A DNA stretch of 46,569 nt from contig NZ_JAFLSB010000010.1 of the NCBI RefSeq assembly GCF_022511165.1, forward strand, positions 245-46,813, written 5' to 3'. A model generated the notes under the pieces. It was given only the letters and a program-made list of their open reading frames with translations, made no database searches and was not told the origin of the DNA. This stretch comes from Helicobacter sp. (GTDB taxonomy: Bacteria > Campylobacterota > Campylobacteria > Campylobacterales > Helicobacteraceae). Shown piece after piece: positions 15,525 to 24,559 of the stretch (the stretch's first letter is position 1; each line of letters begins with the position of its first letter). The translations under genes and the position numbers were made by a program.

Positions 15525-17255
15525 TTAGCGAAGTCTCGCAAAAGATGGTTCTACCTTATATTGACTAAGCTCATTACCTTGTGTATCCATTACGTGCACT
15601 GCACAAGCGATACAAGGGTCAAACGAGTGAATGTGGCGGATAATTTCTAATGGTTGTGTAATATCTTTAACTTGAGTGCCTATCAAACTCATCTCATAAG
15701 GCCCTTTTTGTCCTTTAGAATCTCTAGGTCCTGCATTCCAAGTAGAAGGCACAACAGCTTGATAATTTTCAATCACACCATTTTTGATGCGCACCCAATG
15801 GCTCAACATTCCTCGAGGCACATTGCCAATGTATCGTCCTTTATAATCTTTGTTCTTATCAATAGCATAAGTTGCACAAGTGTTTTTATCGCCTGCAGCA
15901 ATATTTGCTACAAGTGCATTGAAAGCCTTAATGCCATTGTCTGCTACAACCTTGCACTCAATTGCACGAGCCGCAGTTCTGCCAAGTGTGCTAAAAATCG
16001 CTTCTACTGGCAGTCCTGTAACACTTAAGAGCTCATCTACAACTTTTACAATCGCTGGATTTCCACTTGCATATCCTACAACCACACTAGCAAGAGGCCC
16101 TACTTCCATAGGTTCTCCGTCATATCGAGGTGATTTAATCCAAGAGTATTTGCCATTTTCATCAATAATTTTAGAATCCACAAGTTTGCCATTAGCTCCG
16201 ATTGTTTGAGCATCTCTAAAGCCTGTGTATTTAGGATTTGTCTTACCATCATAGGGGTGAAGAGGCTCATTATCTTCATACCAAGAGTGTGTAGCTTCCT
16301 CTGTGATTTTGCTTTCATCAATAGGATATACTTTGCTTAAATCACCATCTTTTACAATACCGCTACTAAAGAGCCATTCATCTTCGCCTACTTGCATTTC
16401 TTGGAAGCTAATAAAATTCTTTAAACCACAACCTTTCAACACAGAATCTTCGGTTTTATAAGCTTCTGCTGCCATAATAATATCTGCCCAATACGCACGA
16501 TTTACAAATTCTACCACTTCTTTATATTTGCTCAACCAATCACCCAATCGACTAGGATCTAAAATATCCATCACAGAAGTTACACCACCAACGGTAAGGC
16601 TTTGTGGGTGTGGGTTTTTCGCTCCAAAGATTGCCATCATTTGCGCTACAACGCGTTGCACCTCAAGAAGTTTGAGATAATGCGAAAGAACAATAAGATT
16701 TTGTTCTGGACTAAAGCGATAAGTCTTATGCCCCCAATACGCATTTGCAAAAGGTCCTAATGCACCTTGTTTAACAAAAGCACCTACTTTTTCTTGCACA
16801 GCTTTAAGATCATTTTCGCCTGTGCAAATAGGATTCGGACTATATTTGAATGCAAGCTTTGCTGCTTTTTCACAATCAGCTTGAAGTGCAGAGGTAATAT
16901 CGCACCAATCAAGTCCGTGTAGGGTATAAAAATGCACCGCGTGATCGTGCAAGAAAAGCGAAATATTCATTAGCGTGCGTGTAAGAATTGCATTGAGCGG
17001 GGGTTTGATGCCAAGCGCGTCTTCCACTGCAGTAATACCTGCTTTATAGTGAGAAAATGTGCAGACACCACAGATTCTTTGTACGAGAAAGCCCGCATCG
17101 CGTGGATCACGATTTTTTACAATGGTTTCTAATCCTCGCCATAGTGTTGAAGTAGAAAACGCATCAGTAATTACATTATTATCATCAACAATCACTTCAA
17201 TGCGTAAATGCCCTTCGATTCTTGTAATTGGATCTACTACTATACGTTTTGTCAT
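15525..17255 (-). CDS. hydB: [NiFe]-hydrogenase large subunit HydB
   Basis: 576 residues, usual size. Both nickel-binding motifs are present: RICGVCTFSH near residue 61 and DPCIACAVH near 546. The last 22 residues after the histidine form the tail removed by HydD. With HydA it oxidises H2 on the periplasmic side of the inner membrane. It has no signal of its own and is carried across the membrane with HydA. Confidence 0.96.
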   Translation of the reverse strand: MTKRIVVDPITRIEGHLRIEVIVDDNNVITDAFSTSTLWRGLETIVKNRDPRDAGFLVQRICGVCTFSHYKAGITAVEDALGIKPPLNAILTRTLMNISLFLHDHAVHFYTLHGLDWCDITSALQADCEKAAKLAFKYSPNPICTGENDLKAVQEKVGAFVKQGALGPFANAYWGHKTYRFSPEQNLIVLSHYLKLLEVQRVVAQMMAIFGAKNPHPQSLTVGGVTSVMDILDPSRLGDWLSKYKEVVEFVNRAYWADIIMAAEAYKTEDSVLKGCGLKNFISFQEMQVGEDEWLFSSGIVKDGDLSKVYPIDESKITEEATHSWYEDNEPLHPYDGKTNPKYTGFRDAQTIGANGKLVDSKIIDENGKYSWIKSPRYDGEPMEVGPLASVVVGYASGNPAIVKVVDELLSVTGLPVEAIFSTLGRTAARAIECKVVADNGIKAFNALVANIAAGDKNTCATYAIDKNKDYKGRYIGNVPRGMLSHWVRIKNGVIENYQAVVPSTWNAGPRDSKGQKGPYEMSLIGTQVKDITQPLEIIRHIHSFDPCIACAVHVMDTQGNELSQYKVEPSFARLR

Positions 17256-17265
17256 TTTTTACCCC

Positions 17266-18426
17266 TTATTTTGCTTTTTGTGTTGAACTAATAATGGCGT
17301 GTGCAGCAATACCCACTGCTGCTACTCCAAGTATTACAGAACCGATTGTATCAGCTGTTTTATCTGCACCCATTCCATTGAAGTTTGTCGCATAAAGACG
17401 ATTGCCAATAGGTTCTTCAAATGGATTCATCGTATCCCAGAAGTTTGGCTCACTGCAGCCTATACAGCCGTGCCCTGCACCAATAGGCCAATTTGTATGT
17501 TGATTAAAACGTAATTTTGAGCAATTATTGAAAGTATAAGGTCCTTTGCAGCCAACTTTATAAAGGCAGTAACCTTTTTGTGCGTTTTCATCGCCAAAAT
17601 GTTCTACAAATTGTCCTGCGTCAAATCGCCCTCTGCGCTCACATAAATCGTGGATTCTTAATCCATATGCCCAAGTGGGGCGATTATACGCATCAAGTGT
17701 AGGCAATTCACCAAAGAGAATAAAATGCAATACATTGCCCACAATATTTTTTTCACTTGGTGGGCAGCCAGGCACATTAATTACTTTACGATTTGTAATC
17801 TCACTAAGAGGCATTGCATTTGTTGGATTTGGATAAGCTGCTTGCACCCCACCAAAGCTACTACAAGTTCCAATAGCAAAGATTGCTTTTGCATTTTTTG
17901 CTGCTACTCTCGCTTCTTCTGCACCTGTGCGTCCGTGTGCGCCGATAGTGAGGTAAAATTCACTGCTTCCTTTAGGGATACCACCCTCTACCATAAGTAT
18001 ATACTCACCTGCATATTTTTCAATCGCATTTTCAAGGTTTGCTTCTGCTTGCCAACCAGCTGCTGCCATAACGGTTTCGTGATACTCTAGGCTGATGTAA
18101 TCAAAGATAAGAGAATCTATACTTGGCGCATCAGTTCGCAATAAACTTTCGCTACAACCGGTGCATTCTGCCATATGTAACCATACAACAGGGAGGCGAT
18201 TGGCGAGTTCAGCAGCTTTTGCTGTAAGTGGTGCAAAAGTCGCAGGAAGCGCAAGCGCAGCTGTCATCATACCAGACCATTTGATAAAGTCTCGGCGTGA
18301 GAATCCTTTTGATTCTAACTCTTTGAATAAATCCTTGTCTGCTCTGTGGGCAGGAAGTTTTGAGAGCTGTTCAAGTCTTTGAGAAGCTTTTTGAAACAAC
18401 TCTTTTTGTGCATTTTGTGTCTTCAT
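17266..18426 (-). CDS. hydA: [NiFe]-hydrogenase small subunit HydA, Tat precursor
   Basis: 386 residues from ATG 18426, which has AAGGGA before it; an in-frame ATG at 18465 lacks a ribosome site. A Tat signal (GFSRRDFIKWSG at about 41-52, then an Ala-rich stretch) exports the HydA-HydB dimer. Iron-sulfur ligands: AECTGCSES for the proximal cluster, GTCSSFGGVQA, VPGCPPSE, and cysteines in CKGPYTFNNCSK and GCIGCSEPNFWD for the distal and medial clusters. A C-terminal membrane anchor (SVILGVAAVGIAAHAII) links it to HydC. First gene of hydABCDE. A weak TATTCT at 18519-18524 (minus) may be its -10. Confidence 0.95.
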   Translation of the reverse strand: MKTQNAQKELFQKASQRLEQLSKLPAHRADKDLFKELESKGFSRRDFIKWSGMMTAALALPATFAPLTAKAAELANRLPVVWLHMAECTGCSESLLRTDAPSIDSLIFDYISLEYHETVMAAAGWQAEANLENAIEKYAGEYILMVEGGIPKGSSEFYLTIGAHGRTGAEEARVAAKNAKAIFAIGTCSSFGGVQAAYPNPTNAMPLSEITNRKVINVPGCPPSEKNIVGNVLHFILFGELPTLDAYNRPTWAYGLRIHDLCERRGRFDAGQFVEHFGDENAQKGYCLYKVGCKGPYTFNNCSKLRFNQHTNWPIGAGHGCIGCSEPNFWDTMNPFEEPIGNRLYATNFNGMGADKTADTIGSVILGVAAVGIAAHAIISSTQKAK

Positions 18427-18608
18427 AGCAGTCCCTTCTTCACTTAAATGTTGTTGCTGAAACATTTATGATTCTATTACTATTTTTAATTTAATGGGAA
18501 TTCAAAATGTGGAAAGATAGAATATTTCTCAATAAAAGTTACTAAAAGTAATTGTTTTGAATTATTCATATAAAATAAAAAATTGTATGAAATTTGTTTA
18601 AAAAATTA

Positions 18609-18623
18609 AAAATAATGATTATT
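18609..18623. promoter_or_regulatory. Fur-box-like palindrome upstream of hydA
   Basis: AATAATGATTATTA within an A+T-rich stretch is a 6-1-6 palindrome matching the H. pylori Fur consensus TAATAATNATTATTA at every defined position except the first. It lies about 185 bp before hydA and just after the eptA stop. hydA is reported as Fur-responsive in H. pylori, but the distance and base composition allow chance. Confidence 0.45.
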
Positions 18624-18628
18624 AAATA

Positions 18629-20227
18629 TTATTTTTTAATAGTATGGTGATACAGAATATCAAGATTCTTATCATAATCTTGCGTTTGAATCCCAAGCAA
18701 AGTAAGCAGAGTATGGAAAATATAATCGTGGCTTAGTGTAGCATCTTTTTTGTTTAAAGCAAGGGTAGGGGTATTTTCCCATTGATTATTAAACCACATT
18801 ATTGAGGGAATATGTATTTGATATTTTGGGGCGAGAGTATAGCCTAATCCCCCGTGCATATATTGCCCAAGCTCCCCCAAACTTTCGCCGTGATCACTCA
18901 CATACCATAGCATTGAGCGCATTTTGACTTTTTCTAGTATATGTATCATTTGCGCTAAAATCCAATCATTATAGAGGATTGAGTTATCATAAGCATTAAC
19001 AATCTCTTCGTGAGTGCATTTTGATAATTCTTTTTCTTTACATACAGGAGTAAATGTTTCAAATTCTAAAGGATAGCGATTGGTATAAGAAGCTCCGTGG
19101 CTACCATAGCCGTGCGCAACAATAAAGGTATTTTGTTGCTTTTTTTGTGCATTTTCTACGATGTGGGCTATATCAGGAAGCATTATACTATCAAGGCTAT
19201 CACTTGGATAAATAATAGTATGTTTGATATTTCTATCACAGCCTCCCACGCATTTGCCGCCATTATTGCCCAAATACCATACCTCATAGCCTACATCTTG
19301 TGCAATATCAAGGATATTATTGACATAGAGGGATAAATTGCGGTGAGTGTAGGATTGATGTGTGTAGTGTGTGAGCATACAAGGAACAGAAATAGCCGTA
19401 ACCACTCCGCAGGAGTAAAAATTTTTAAAACTTATCACATTGAGGGCGCTTGTGTAGGGATTTGTAGGTTTATCATAGCCATTGAGCGAAAAATTTGCAC
19501 TCCTTGCACTTTCACCAATGACAAAAAGCACGATTTGTGGTGGCGTATTTGCATTCAAATGCGCATCTTGAGCTACAAGCATAGGTGCAAAGTCGTGTTC
19601 TTGTAAATGTTGCACATAAAGAATTGCAGAGCGAATGGGCGCGATAGGATTAGGCTTATCTGCTAGGCTTTTTTGTGCTTTAAAAACAAATACAATGTCC
19701 TTACCCCAAGTCATATAGCTTAGCGCAATAAGCGCACTTAAAATCCCTAGTATTAAAACTTTTTGTTTGCAGGATTTTTTAAATGTGAGCCGTTTTAATT
19801 TTAAAAATCTAAGCACAACACAAGGCAAAATGCCAAATCCTAGCACATACATTACAAGTCCAAAATTAATCATATCAAAGACTTCATCTGTATGTGTCTC
19901 TACCACGCTTTGTATGATGTCTTCATTAATGCTTATACCTAATGAATCCATATAATATGCACATACGCTACTTAAAAGTAGGACAAATCCTAGCACATAT
20001 TTGACACTTAAGCGCAAGCTTAGAATCTCAAGCGCAAGAGTTAAAATTAATATATAGACGATTTTTCCACAAAAGATAAGATAAGTAAAGCCTGTTTGTG
20101 CAGCGACTTCATCAAATGTAGTATAAAAAGAATAATTAAGGCATAAGGTAAGGAAAATTGCACCACCGAGCGTAAGCCAATGGTAATTGAGTTGAAAGGA
20201 AAAAAGTTTTAAAAAAATCGTAACCAT
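18629..20227 (-). CDS. eptA: Phosphoethanolamine transferase, EptA/EptC family
   Basis: 532 residues. Five N-terminal membrane helices (to about 175) precede a periplasmic sulfatase-like domain: VLFVIGESARSANFSLNGYDKPTNP with the catalytic nucleophile region, YSCGVVTAISVPCMLTHY, VSDHGESLGE for metal binding and MHGG. Family members put phosphoethanolamine on lipid A and, in Campylobacter, also on the flagellar rod and core. Cysteines of the catalytic domain form the usual disulfides. The start is uncertain, with no clear ribosome site before the ATG at 20227. Confidence 0.9.
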   Translation of the reverse strand: MVTIFLKLFSFQLNYHWLTLGGAIFLTLCLNYSFYTTFDEVAAQTGFTYLIFCGKIVYILILTLALEILSLRLSVKYVLGFVLLLSSVCAYYMDSLGISINEDIIQSVVETHTDEVFDMINFGLVMYVLGFGILPCVVLRFLKLKRLTFKKSCKQKVLILGILSALIALSYMTWGKDIVFVFKAQKSLADKPNPIAPIRSAILYVQHLQEHDFAPMLVAQDAHLNANTPPQIVLFVIGESARSANFSLNGYDKPTNPYTSALNVISFKNFYSCGVVTAISVPCMLTHYTHQSYTHRNLSLYVNNILDIAQDVGYEVWYLGNNGGKCVGGCDRNIKHTIIYPSDSLDSIMLPDIAHIVENAQKKQQNTFIVAHGYGSHGASYTNRYPLEFETFTPVCKEKELSKCTHEEIVNAYDNSILYNDWILAQMIHILEKVKMRSMLWYVSDHGESLGELGQYMHGGLGYTLAPKYQIHIPSIMWFNNQWENTPTLALNKKDATLSHDYIFHTLLTLLGIQTQDYDKNLDILYHHTIKK

Positions 20228-20265
20228 AAGAGAGGAGTGATACGAGATGTTTTTGCACCTTACCT

Positions 20266-20273
20266 TATAATAC
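20266..20273 (-). promoter_or_regulatory. -10-like box before eptA
   Basis: TATTATAA on the minus strand, about 39 bp ahead of eptA; on the plus strand the same bases read TATAAT. The rest of 20228-20431 holds two inverted repeats (AACCC-GGGTT near 20285 and AGATTCT-AGAATCC near 20375) and no recognised gene. Confidence 0.35.
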
Positions 20274-20431
20274 TATTTTGTCGTAACCCATTGGGTTTAA
20301 GATTTTAATCTTGCCCAAGACTTGGATTGCGAATTCTGTTATTGCCATTAATATGCAACGATGTTTCTTGTCTAGATTCTATTTTTTAAGAATCCTAACG
20401 AGCACCGCTATAAGGCAAGTGTGCAAATATC

Positions 20432-20752
20432 TTAGAGGAGTGAATCAAGCTTTGCGCGAATATCATCTTCAGATTTTGCGCCTGTTACTTGCTCTTTAAT
20501 TTCTCCGTCTTTGAAAAAGAGGATTGTTGGGATATTTCTAATGCCAAAGCGTTTTGAAAGCTCGGCGTGCTCATCAACATTGACCTTGCATATTTTTGCT
20601 TTCCCCTCATAATTTTCAGCAAGTTTGTCGATTACAGGAGTGAGCATTTTGCAAGGATTGCACCAAGGCGCCCAAAAATCCACCAATGCAACGCCACCAC
20701 CCATAACTTCTGCATCAAAACTATCATTGCTCAATTCTATATACTTAGCCAT
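20432..20752 (-). CDS. trxA: Thioredoxin with CNPC active site
   Basis: 106 residues, the size of thioredoxin 1. The fold signature is complete (VALVDFWAPWC, KICKVNVDEHAEL, RFGIRNIPTILFFKDG with the cis-Pro). The active site reads Cys31-Asn32-Pro33-Cys34 instead of the normal CGPC. This is clear in the DNA (TGC AAT CCT TGC). The change should affect redox potential but both cysteines remain. It has its own promoter with a roughly 80-base leader and lies downstream of rmuC. Confidence 0.92.
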   Translation of the reverse strand: MAKYIELSNDSFDAEVMGGGVALVDFWAPWCNPCKMLTPVIDKLAENYEGKAKICKVNVDEHAELSKRFGIRNIPTILFFKDGEIKEQVTGAKSEDDIRAKLDSLL

Positions 20753-20835
20753 AATAAGCTCCTTATTTTTATTTAAAGATAATTAAACGCTGATACAACC
20801 GCGCTTAAACACAATGTAGCAACATTTATGTTTTC

Positions 20836-20841
20836 ATTATA
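20836..20841 (-). promoter_or_regulatory. -10 box of trxA
   Basis: TATAAT on the minus strand, 84 bp before the trxA ATG, in the 184-bp gap after rmuC. The start has AAGGAG. Confidence 0.5.
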
Positions 20842-20936
20842 CATTGCTTTATTCAACAAAAGTTTATCTTTATGAAGTTTTTTATTCTAAGGGATATATT
20901 TTTTTGGATTTAAAATATTTTAGATTTTAATTAATG

Positions 20937-22376
20937 TTATTCTTCAAGCAAAGATTCTTGCCCATTTGTAGAATCTTTAAGTTCCGTAACGCCTGCCCCT
21001 TTAAGGAGATTCTGAATAGCCTGACTTTTTTTAGCAATGCCTTGATTGCCCTCATATTTTATTTTCACATCTTCACGCGTTTTATTGAGTGTGTCAATAT
21101 TACGCCATAGAGCATTTAAGCTCCCCTCAAATCGTTCAATGGCGCTAAAAAGCTTTTGAATCTCTGCAAAAATCTTATCACTCTCTTTGTTGCGGTATTC
21201 GATATTCCAGAGATTATGGATAATGCGTAGCACCGCCATAATAGTAGTAGGAGAGACAAGCACTACCTTTTTTTGATAGGCTTCATTATAGAGATTCATA
21301 TTCTGTGCCATAGCTTCTAAAAATGCCCCTTCAATGGGTATAAACATCAGCACAAAATCAAGTTTTTGCCCCTCTAAATATTGCTGATAGTTTTTTGCGC
21401 TTAGATTGTTAAAGTGGTTTCTTATTGACGCTACAAGTTCCTTTTGTGCCCTCTCTTTTTCCTCTGAATCTGTGGCATTACACAATTTCTCATAGGCAAG
21501 AAGTGAAGTTTTGGCATCAACAATCACGCATCTTTGCTCACCATTGCTTTGAGGAAGTCTAATCACTGCATCAGGGCGGAACACTCTATGCTCATCATCG
21601 TGCATATTGACTTGGAGTTCATATTCTCGCCCCTCTCTTAATCCACTATTTTCAAGCACTTTTTGTAAGATTATCTCTCCCCAATTTCCTTGTTTTTTAT
21701 TCTCGCCTTTAAGGGCTTGGGTGAGGCTTTGAGCATCATTTGAAAGTTGCATATTGAGCTTATGGAGTTGTTCAATTTGCGCAACAAGTGCGCTATGCTG
21801 TTTAATTGAGCCTATATGATTATCGCTCAGTTGTTTTGCAAATTTGGTAATTTCCTCCCTCAAAGGCTGCAAGGAGAGCACCTGCTCTTGCGCAAATTTT
21901 TGTTTATTTTGCTCCAAAATATCTGCACCTAAAGCCTTAAAAGCATTTTTAAGCTCCTCTTTGTTTTGTGCCTCTTTTTGTTGTATTTCCTCTTGTGTGA
22001 GTTTGTATTGATTCTGTATAGAATCAAGCGTTTTATTAAAATACTCTCTTTGCTCATTTATTCTTGCTTCATAATGTCTTTTTTCTTCCTTTAAACGCGT
22101 CTCAAAGCCTTCTTGCATATCTAAAAAACGTTGTTTATAGGTAGATTCTAAGGATTGAATAGCTCCTTTGGATTCTGCAAGGGCGACTGAAAGGCTTTGG
22201 TTACCTACTCTTTGTTGCTCTAATTTTTCATTGAGGCTTTGATTCTCTAATCTTTGCTTTTCTATTTTTTCATTAAAGGCAGATTCTAGGGCTTTAATTA
22301 TTTTTCTTTGCCATAACCACATACCCATAGCCCCGCATATAAGCCCAACAATGCCACCTAAGAGTATTTCAATCAT
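20937..22376 (-). CDS. rmuC: DNA recombination protein RmuC
   Basis: 479 residues. An N-terminal membrane segment (about 3-18) is followed by a long coiled coil (25-210, with a repeated IEKQRLENQSLNEKLEQQR-like unit) and the nuclease-like RmuC domain (LKGENKKQGNWGEIILQKVLENSGL, FRPDAVIRLP, CVIVDAKTSL, MFIPIEGAFLEA). RmuC limits inversions at short inverted repeats in E. coli. It lies 33 bp behind moaC with AAGGA before its start, so it may be read with the molybdopterin genes. Confidence 0.92.
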   Translation of the reverse strand: MIEILLGGIVGLICGAMGMWLWQRKIIKALESAFNEKIEKQRLENQSLNEKLEQQRVGNQSLSVALAESKGAIQSLESTYKQRFLDMQEGFETRLKEEKRHYEARINEQREYFNKTLDSIQNQYKLTQEEIQQKEAQNKEELKNAFKALGADILEQNKQKFAQEQVLSLQPLREEITKFAKQLSDNHIGSIKQHSALVAQIEQLHKLNMQLSNDAQSLTQALKGENKKQGNWGEIILQKVLENSGLREGREYELQVNMHDDEHRVFRPDAVIRLPQSNGEQRCVIVDAKTSLLAYEKLCNATDSEEKERAQKELVASIRNHFNNLSAKNYQQYLEGQKLDFVLMFIPIEGAFLEAMAQNMNLYNEAYQKKVVLVSPTTIMAVLRIIHNLWNIEYRNKESDKIFAEIQKLFSAIERFEGSLNALWRNIDTLNKTREDVKIKYEGNQGIAKKSQAIQNLLKGAGVTELKDSTNGQESLLEE

Positions 22377-22409
22377 TTTATAAATCCTTCATATTTTTAA
22401 GTGCATACA

Positions 22410-22892
22410 TTATTTTGACTTTTCACGCTTGTAATCCCCGCTTTTGCCACCGCTTTTTGATTGAAGGCAAATATCGCTTATTGTCATTGTTTTATCAATG
22501 GCTTTAAGCATATCATAAATAGTAAGAAGCCCTATGCTTACGCCCGTTAAAGCTTCCATTTCTACACCTGTTTTGCCCTCGCATTTGACAAGCACACCAA
22601 GTGTGATAGAGTGCTGATGTGGATTTGGCGTAATATCTACATTAATCTTATTCATAAGAAGCGGGTGGCACATCGGGATAAGCTCACTTGTCTTTTTGCT
22701 CCCCATAATTGCAGCAATAATCGCAGTTTGCGTAATTGAGCCTTTTTTGCCTGTGTGATTTATGGCGGATTCAAAAGCTTGCTCACTCATTGAGATAGTT
22801 CCACTTGCATACGCCTCACGCATAGTGATAGATTTATCACTGACATCAACCATTCGCGGATTGTGCTTTTCATCAAGATGCGTAAGATTCAT
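22410..22892 (-). CDS. moaC: Cyclic pyranopterin monophosphate synthase MoaC
   Basis: 160 residues, full length. Conserved MVDVSDKSIT, the PMCHPLLMNKI metal/substrate region and CEGKTGVEMEALTGVSIGLLTIYDMLKAID with catalytic Lys and Asp. It completes cyclic pyranopterin formation in molybdenum cofactor synthesis. Good AAGGAG before the ATG. MoaA, the partner enzyme, is not in the window. Confidence 0.95.
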   Translation of the reverse strand: MNLTHLDEKHNPRMVDVSDKSITMREAYASGTISMSEQAFESAINHTGKKGSITQTAIIAAIMGSKKTSELIPMCHPLLMNKINVDITPNPHQHSITLGVLVKCEGKTGVEMEALTGVSIGLLTIYDMLKAIDKTMTISDICLQSKSGGKSGDYKREKSK

Positions 22893-22931
22893 TTTTACTC
22901 CTTATTTTGGGATTTTTGTGTATTTTAGAAT

Positions 22932-23471
22932 CTAATTTTTGGGGCGAAAGGCGTGGATATGTTGAGTATTTTCATAAATATATCGCCCCTCTATTAAATC
23001 AATACAATAAGGCACAGCGGGAAAAACTGCCTCTAAACACTCTCTAATACTTTTTGGTTTGCCCGGGAGATTAATAATGAGGCTTTTGCCGCGAATCCCT
23101 GCGCTTTGGCGCGATAAAATAGCAGTTGGCACATATTTAAGACTTACACTACGCATAAGTTCCCCAAAGCCCGGTAACATCTTATGGCATACATTTTGTG
23201 TAGCTTCTGGCACCACATCTCTTGGTGCTGGTCCTGTGCCACCGGTAGTAACAATTAAATCACAACCTTGCTCATCGCTTAGTTTTTTAAGATAAGATTC
23301 TATAATCTCTTGCTCATCGCTCATAATATGGTAGTGATACTCGCAAGGATTAAGGATAAATTCACTTAATACCTCTTGTATTGCTTTGCCTGAAATATCC
23401 TCATATATACCAAGAGCCGCTCTATCACTTGAAACAATAATGCCAATTTTGATTGTCTGCATCTCTTGCAT
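22932..23471 (-). CDS. mogA: Molybdopterin adenylyltransferase MogA/MoaB
   Basis: 179 residues. MPT-binding fold with VTTGGTGPAPRDVVPEAT near 77 and the late LIINLPGKPKSIRECLEAV. It adenylates molybdopterin before molybdate insertion by MoeA. Start supported by AAGGAG; 39 bp before moaC. Confidence 0.92.
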   Translation of the reverse strand: MQEMQTIKIGIIVSSDRAALGIYEDISGKAIQEVLSEFILNPCEYHYHIMSDEQEIIESYLKKLSDEQGCDLIVTTGGTGPAPRDVVPEATQNVCHKMLPGFGELMRSVSLKYVPTAILSRQSAGIRGKSLIINLPGKPKSIRECLEAVFPAVPYCIDLIEGRYIYENTQHIHAFRPKN

Positions 23472-23489
23472 TTGCTCTCCTTTATAAAA

Positions 23490-24080
23490 TTATTGTGAAT
23501 GCCTAAAGTTGCGAATAAAATGAGCAATACAAGCTATATCATTTAAGGGCAAAATAGGCAAGTGAGGGGGCAAAATATCTACATTTTTTACACTCTCATC
23601 AATAGCAAAAGCATTAGCATAGGGAATATATGAAGATTCTATTGTTTCACGCGCTACTACAATACGCGCAAAAGGTAGGGTTTTTAGTCCCTCTATGAAG
23701 ATATAATCATACTCTGCAAATTGTGCCAATGTATCATAAAAGGCTTGTGTTTGAGAATCTTGTGCTTCTTGCGTGGGAGATTCTTGCTTCTTTTTTGTTT
23801 TTTGTGCATTGTGCTTTATTTGTAGGGTTGTGCGTGTAGGCGATATGAGTGCGACTGCATTGGCGCGTTGAAAAAATTCATAGGAATCTTTGCCTTTAGT
23901 ATCAAAAACTGCCTTATCCTTTGGATCGTGCTTGATGATAGCAATTTTGTATGCGCATAAGTATTCGCAAAGTTTGCAAATAAGCGTTGTTTTACCGCTA
24001 TTGCTTTTACCGCTAAAAGCAAAAACAATAGGCTTTTTTAGATTTTGGTTGCTGTTGTGAGAAAGTATGGAATCTTGCAT
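23490..24080 (-). CDS. mobB: Molybdopterin-guanine dinucleotide biosynthesis adapter MobB
   Basis: 196 residues from ATG 24080; a TTG at 24098 overlapping the moaE stop would add six residues and is an alternative. Walker A in FAFSGKSNSGKTTLICKL, then IIKHDPKDKAVFDTKGKDSYEF and YDYIFIEGLKTLPFARIVV. MobB binds GTP and assists MobA in making the dinucleotide cofactor. The loop around residues 100-120 is rich in Lys, Gln and Thr and looks like a species-specific insert. Confidence 0.88.
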   Translation of the reverse strand: MQDSILSHNSNQNLKKPIVFAFSGKSNSGKTTLICKLCEYLCAYKIAIIKHDPKDKAVFDTKGKDSYEFFQRANAVALISPTRTTLQIKHNAQKTKKKQESPTQEAQDSQTQAFYDTLAQFAEYDYIFIEGLKTLPFARIVVARETIESSYIPYANAFAIDESVKNVDILPPHLPILPLNDIACIAHFIRNFRHSQ

Positions 24081-24094
24081 TAATACTTCTATAA

Positions 24095-24559
24095 TCAAAA
24101 ACTTTTTGGCGCAAGAATCCCGCTACCTGCAAGTGTTTTGCTTCGCTCTTTGGCATAGATTCTACGATGATGTATAACATCATATTTCCAAATAGGCGCA
24201 TTTGCCTTAAAATCCTCTATGAAAAGCTCATATACACTCAATACGCCTTTGCGATTTGATGAGATAATGCCACACATATAAGAGCTTTGATGCACACTCA
24301 CATCGCCTATACTATGTGCCATACATAAATACGCATTGTGTTCTTTTTGTGCATATTGCTGCCATTTATCAAACCATTTTTGCAAAAGAGGTTCATAAAT
24401 ATCAAAGCTCAAAGCTTCTATTTGCCCTTCTGCTTGAATCTCCTCGCGCACAATGCCTGTAAAAATGCTCAATGCCCCCGCATTTTTGCTTTGGGCAAGG
24501 GATTCCCATTTGATATAAATATCATAAGTAGGTAATGCACCTTGATAGAGAGAGAGCAT
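24095..24559 (-). CDS. moaE: Molybdopterin synthase catalytic subunit MoaE
   Basis: 154 residues; ATG 24559 overlaps the moaD stop (TAATG), so coupled translation is likely. SIFTGIVRE near 34, LSFDIYEPLLQKW, MAHSIGDVSVHQSS, and APIWKYDVI with the catalytic lysine. It works with MoaD to add the dithiolene sulfurs. Confidence 0.93.
   Translation of the reverse strand: MLSLYQGALPTYDIYIKWESLAQSKNAGALSIFTGIVREEIQAEGQIEALSFDIYEPLLQKWFDKWQQYAQKEHNAYLCMAHSIGDVSVHQSSYMCGIISSNRKGVLSVYELFIEDFKANAPIWKYDVIHHRRIYAKERSKTLAGSGILAPKSF

Noticed and set aside
15654..16209. Long plus-strand open frames opposite hydB
   Set aside because: Composition follows the codon pattern of the hydrogenase large subunit on the other strand; no start signals.
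20278..20361. A 27-codon minus-strand ORF beginning MAITEFAIQVLG between trxA and eptA
   Set aside because: No ribosome site, no recognisable features and too short to separate from chance.
20432..20752. Glutaredoxin or DsbA-type identity because of the CNPC site
   Set aside because: Length, WAPWC context and the RNIPTILFF cis-Pro segment are those of thioredoxin 1.
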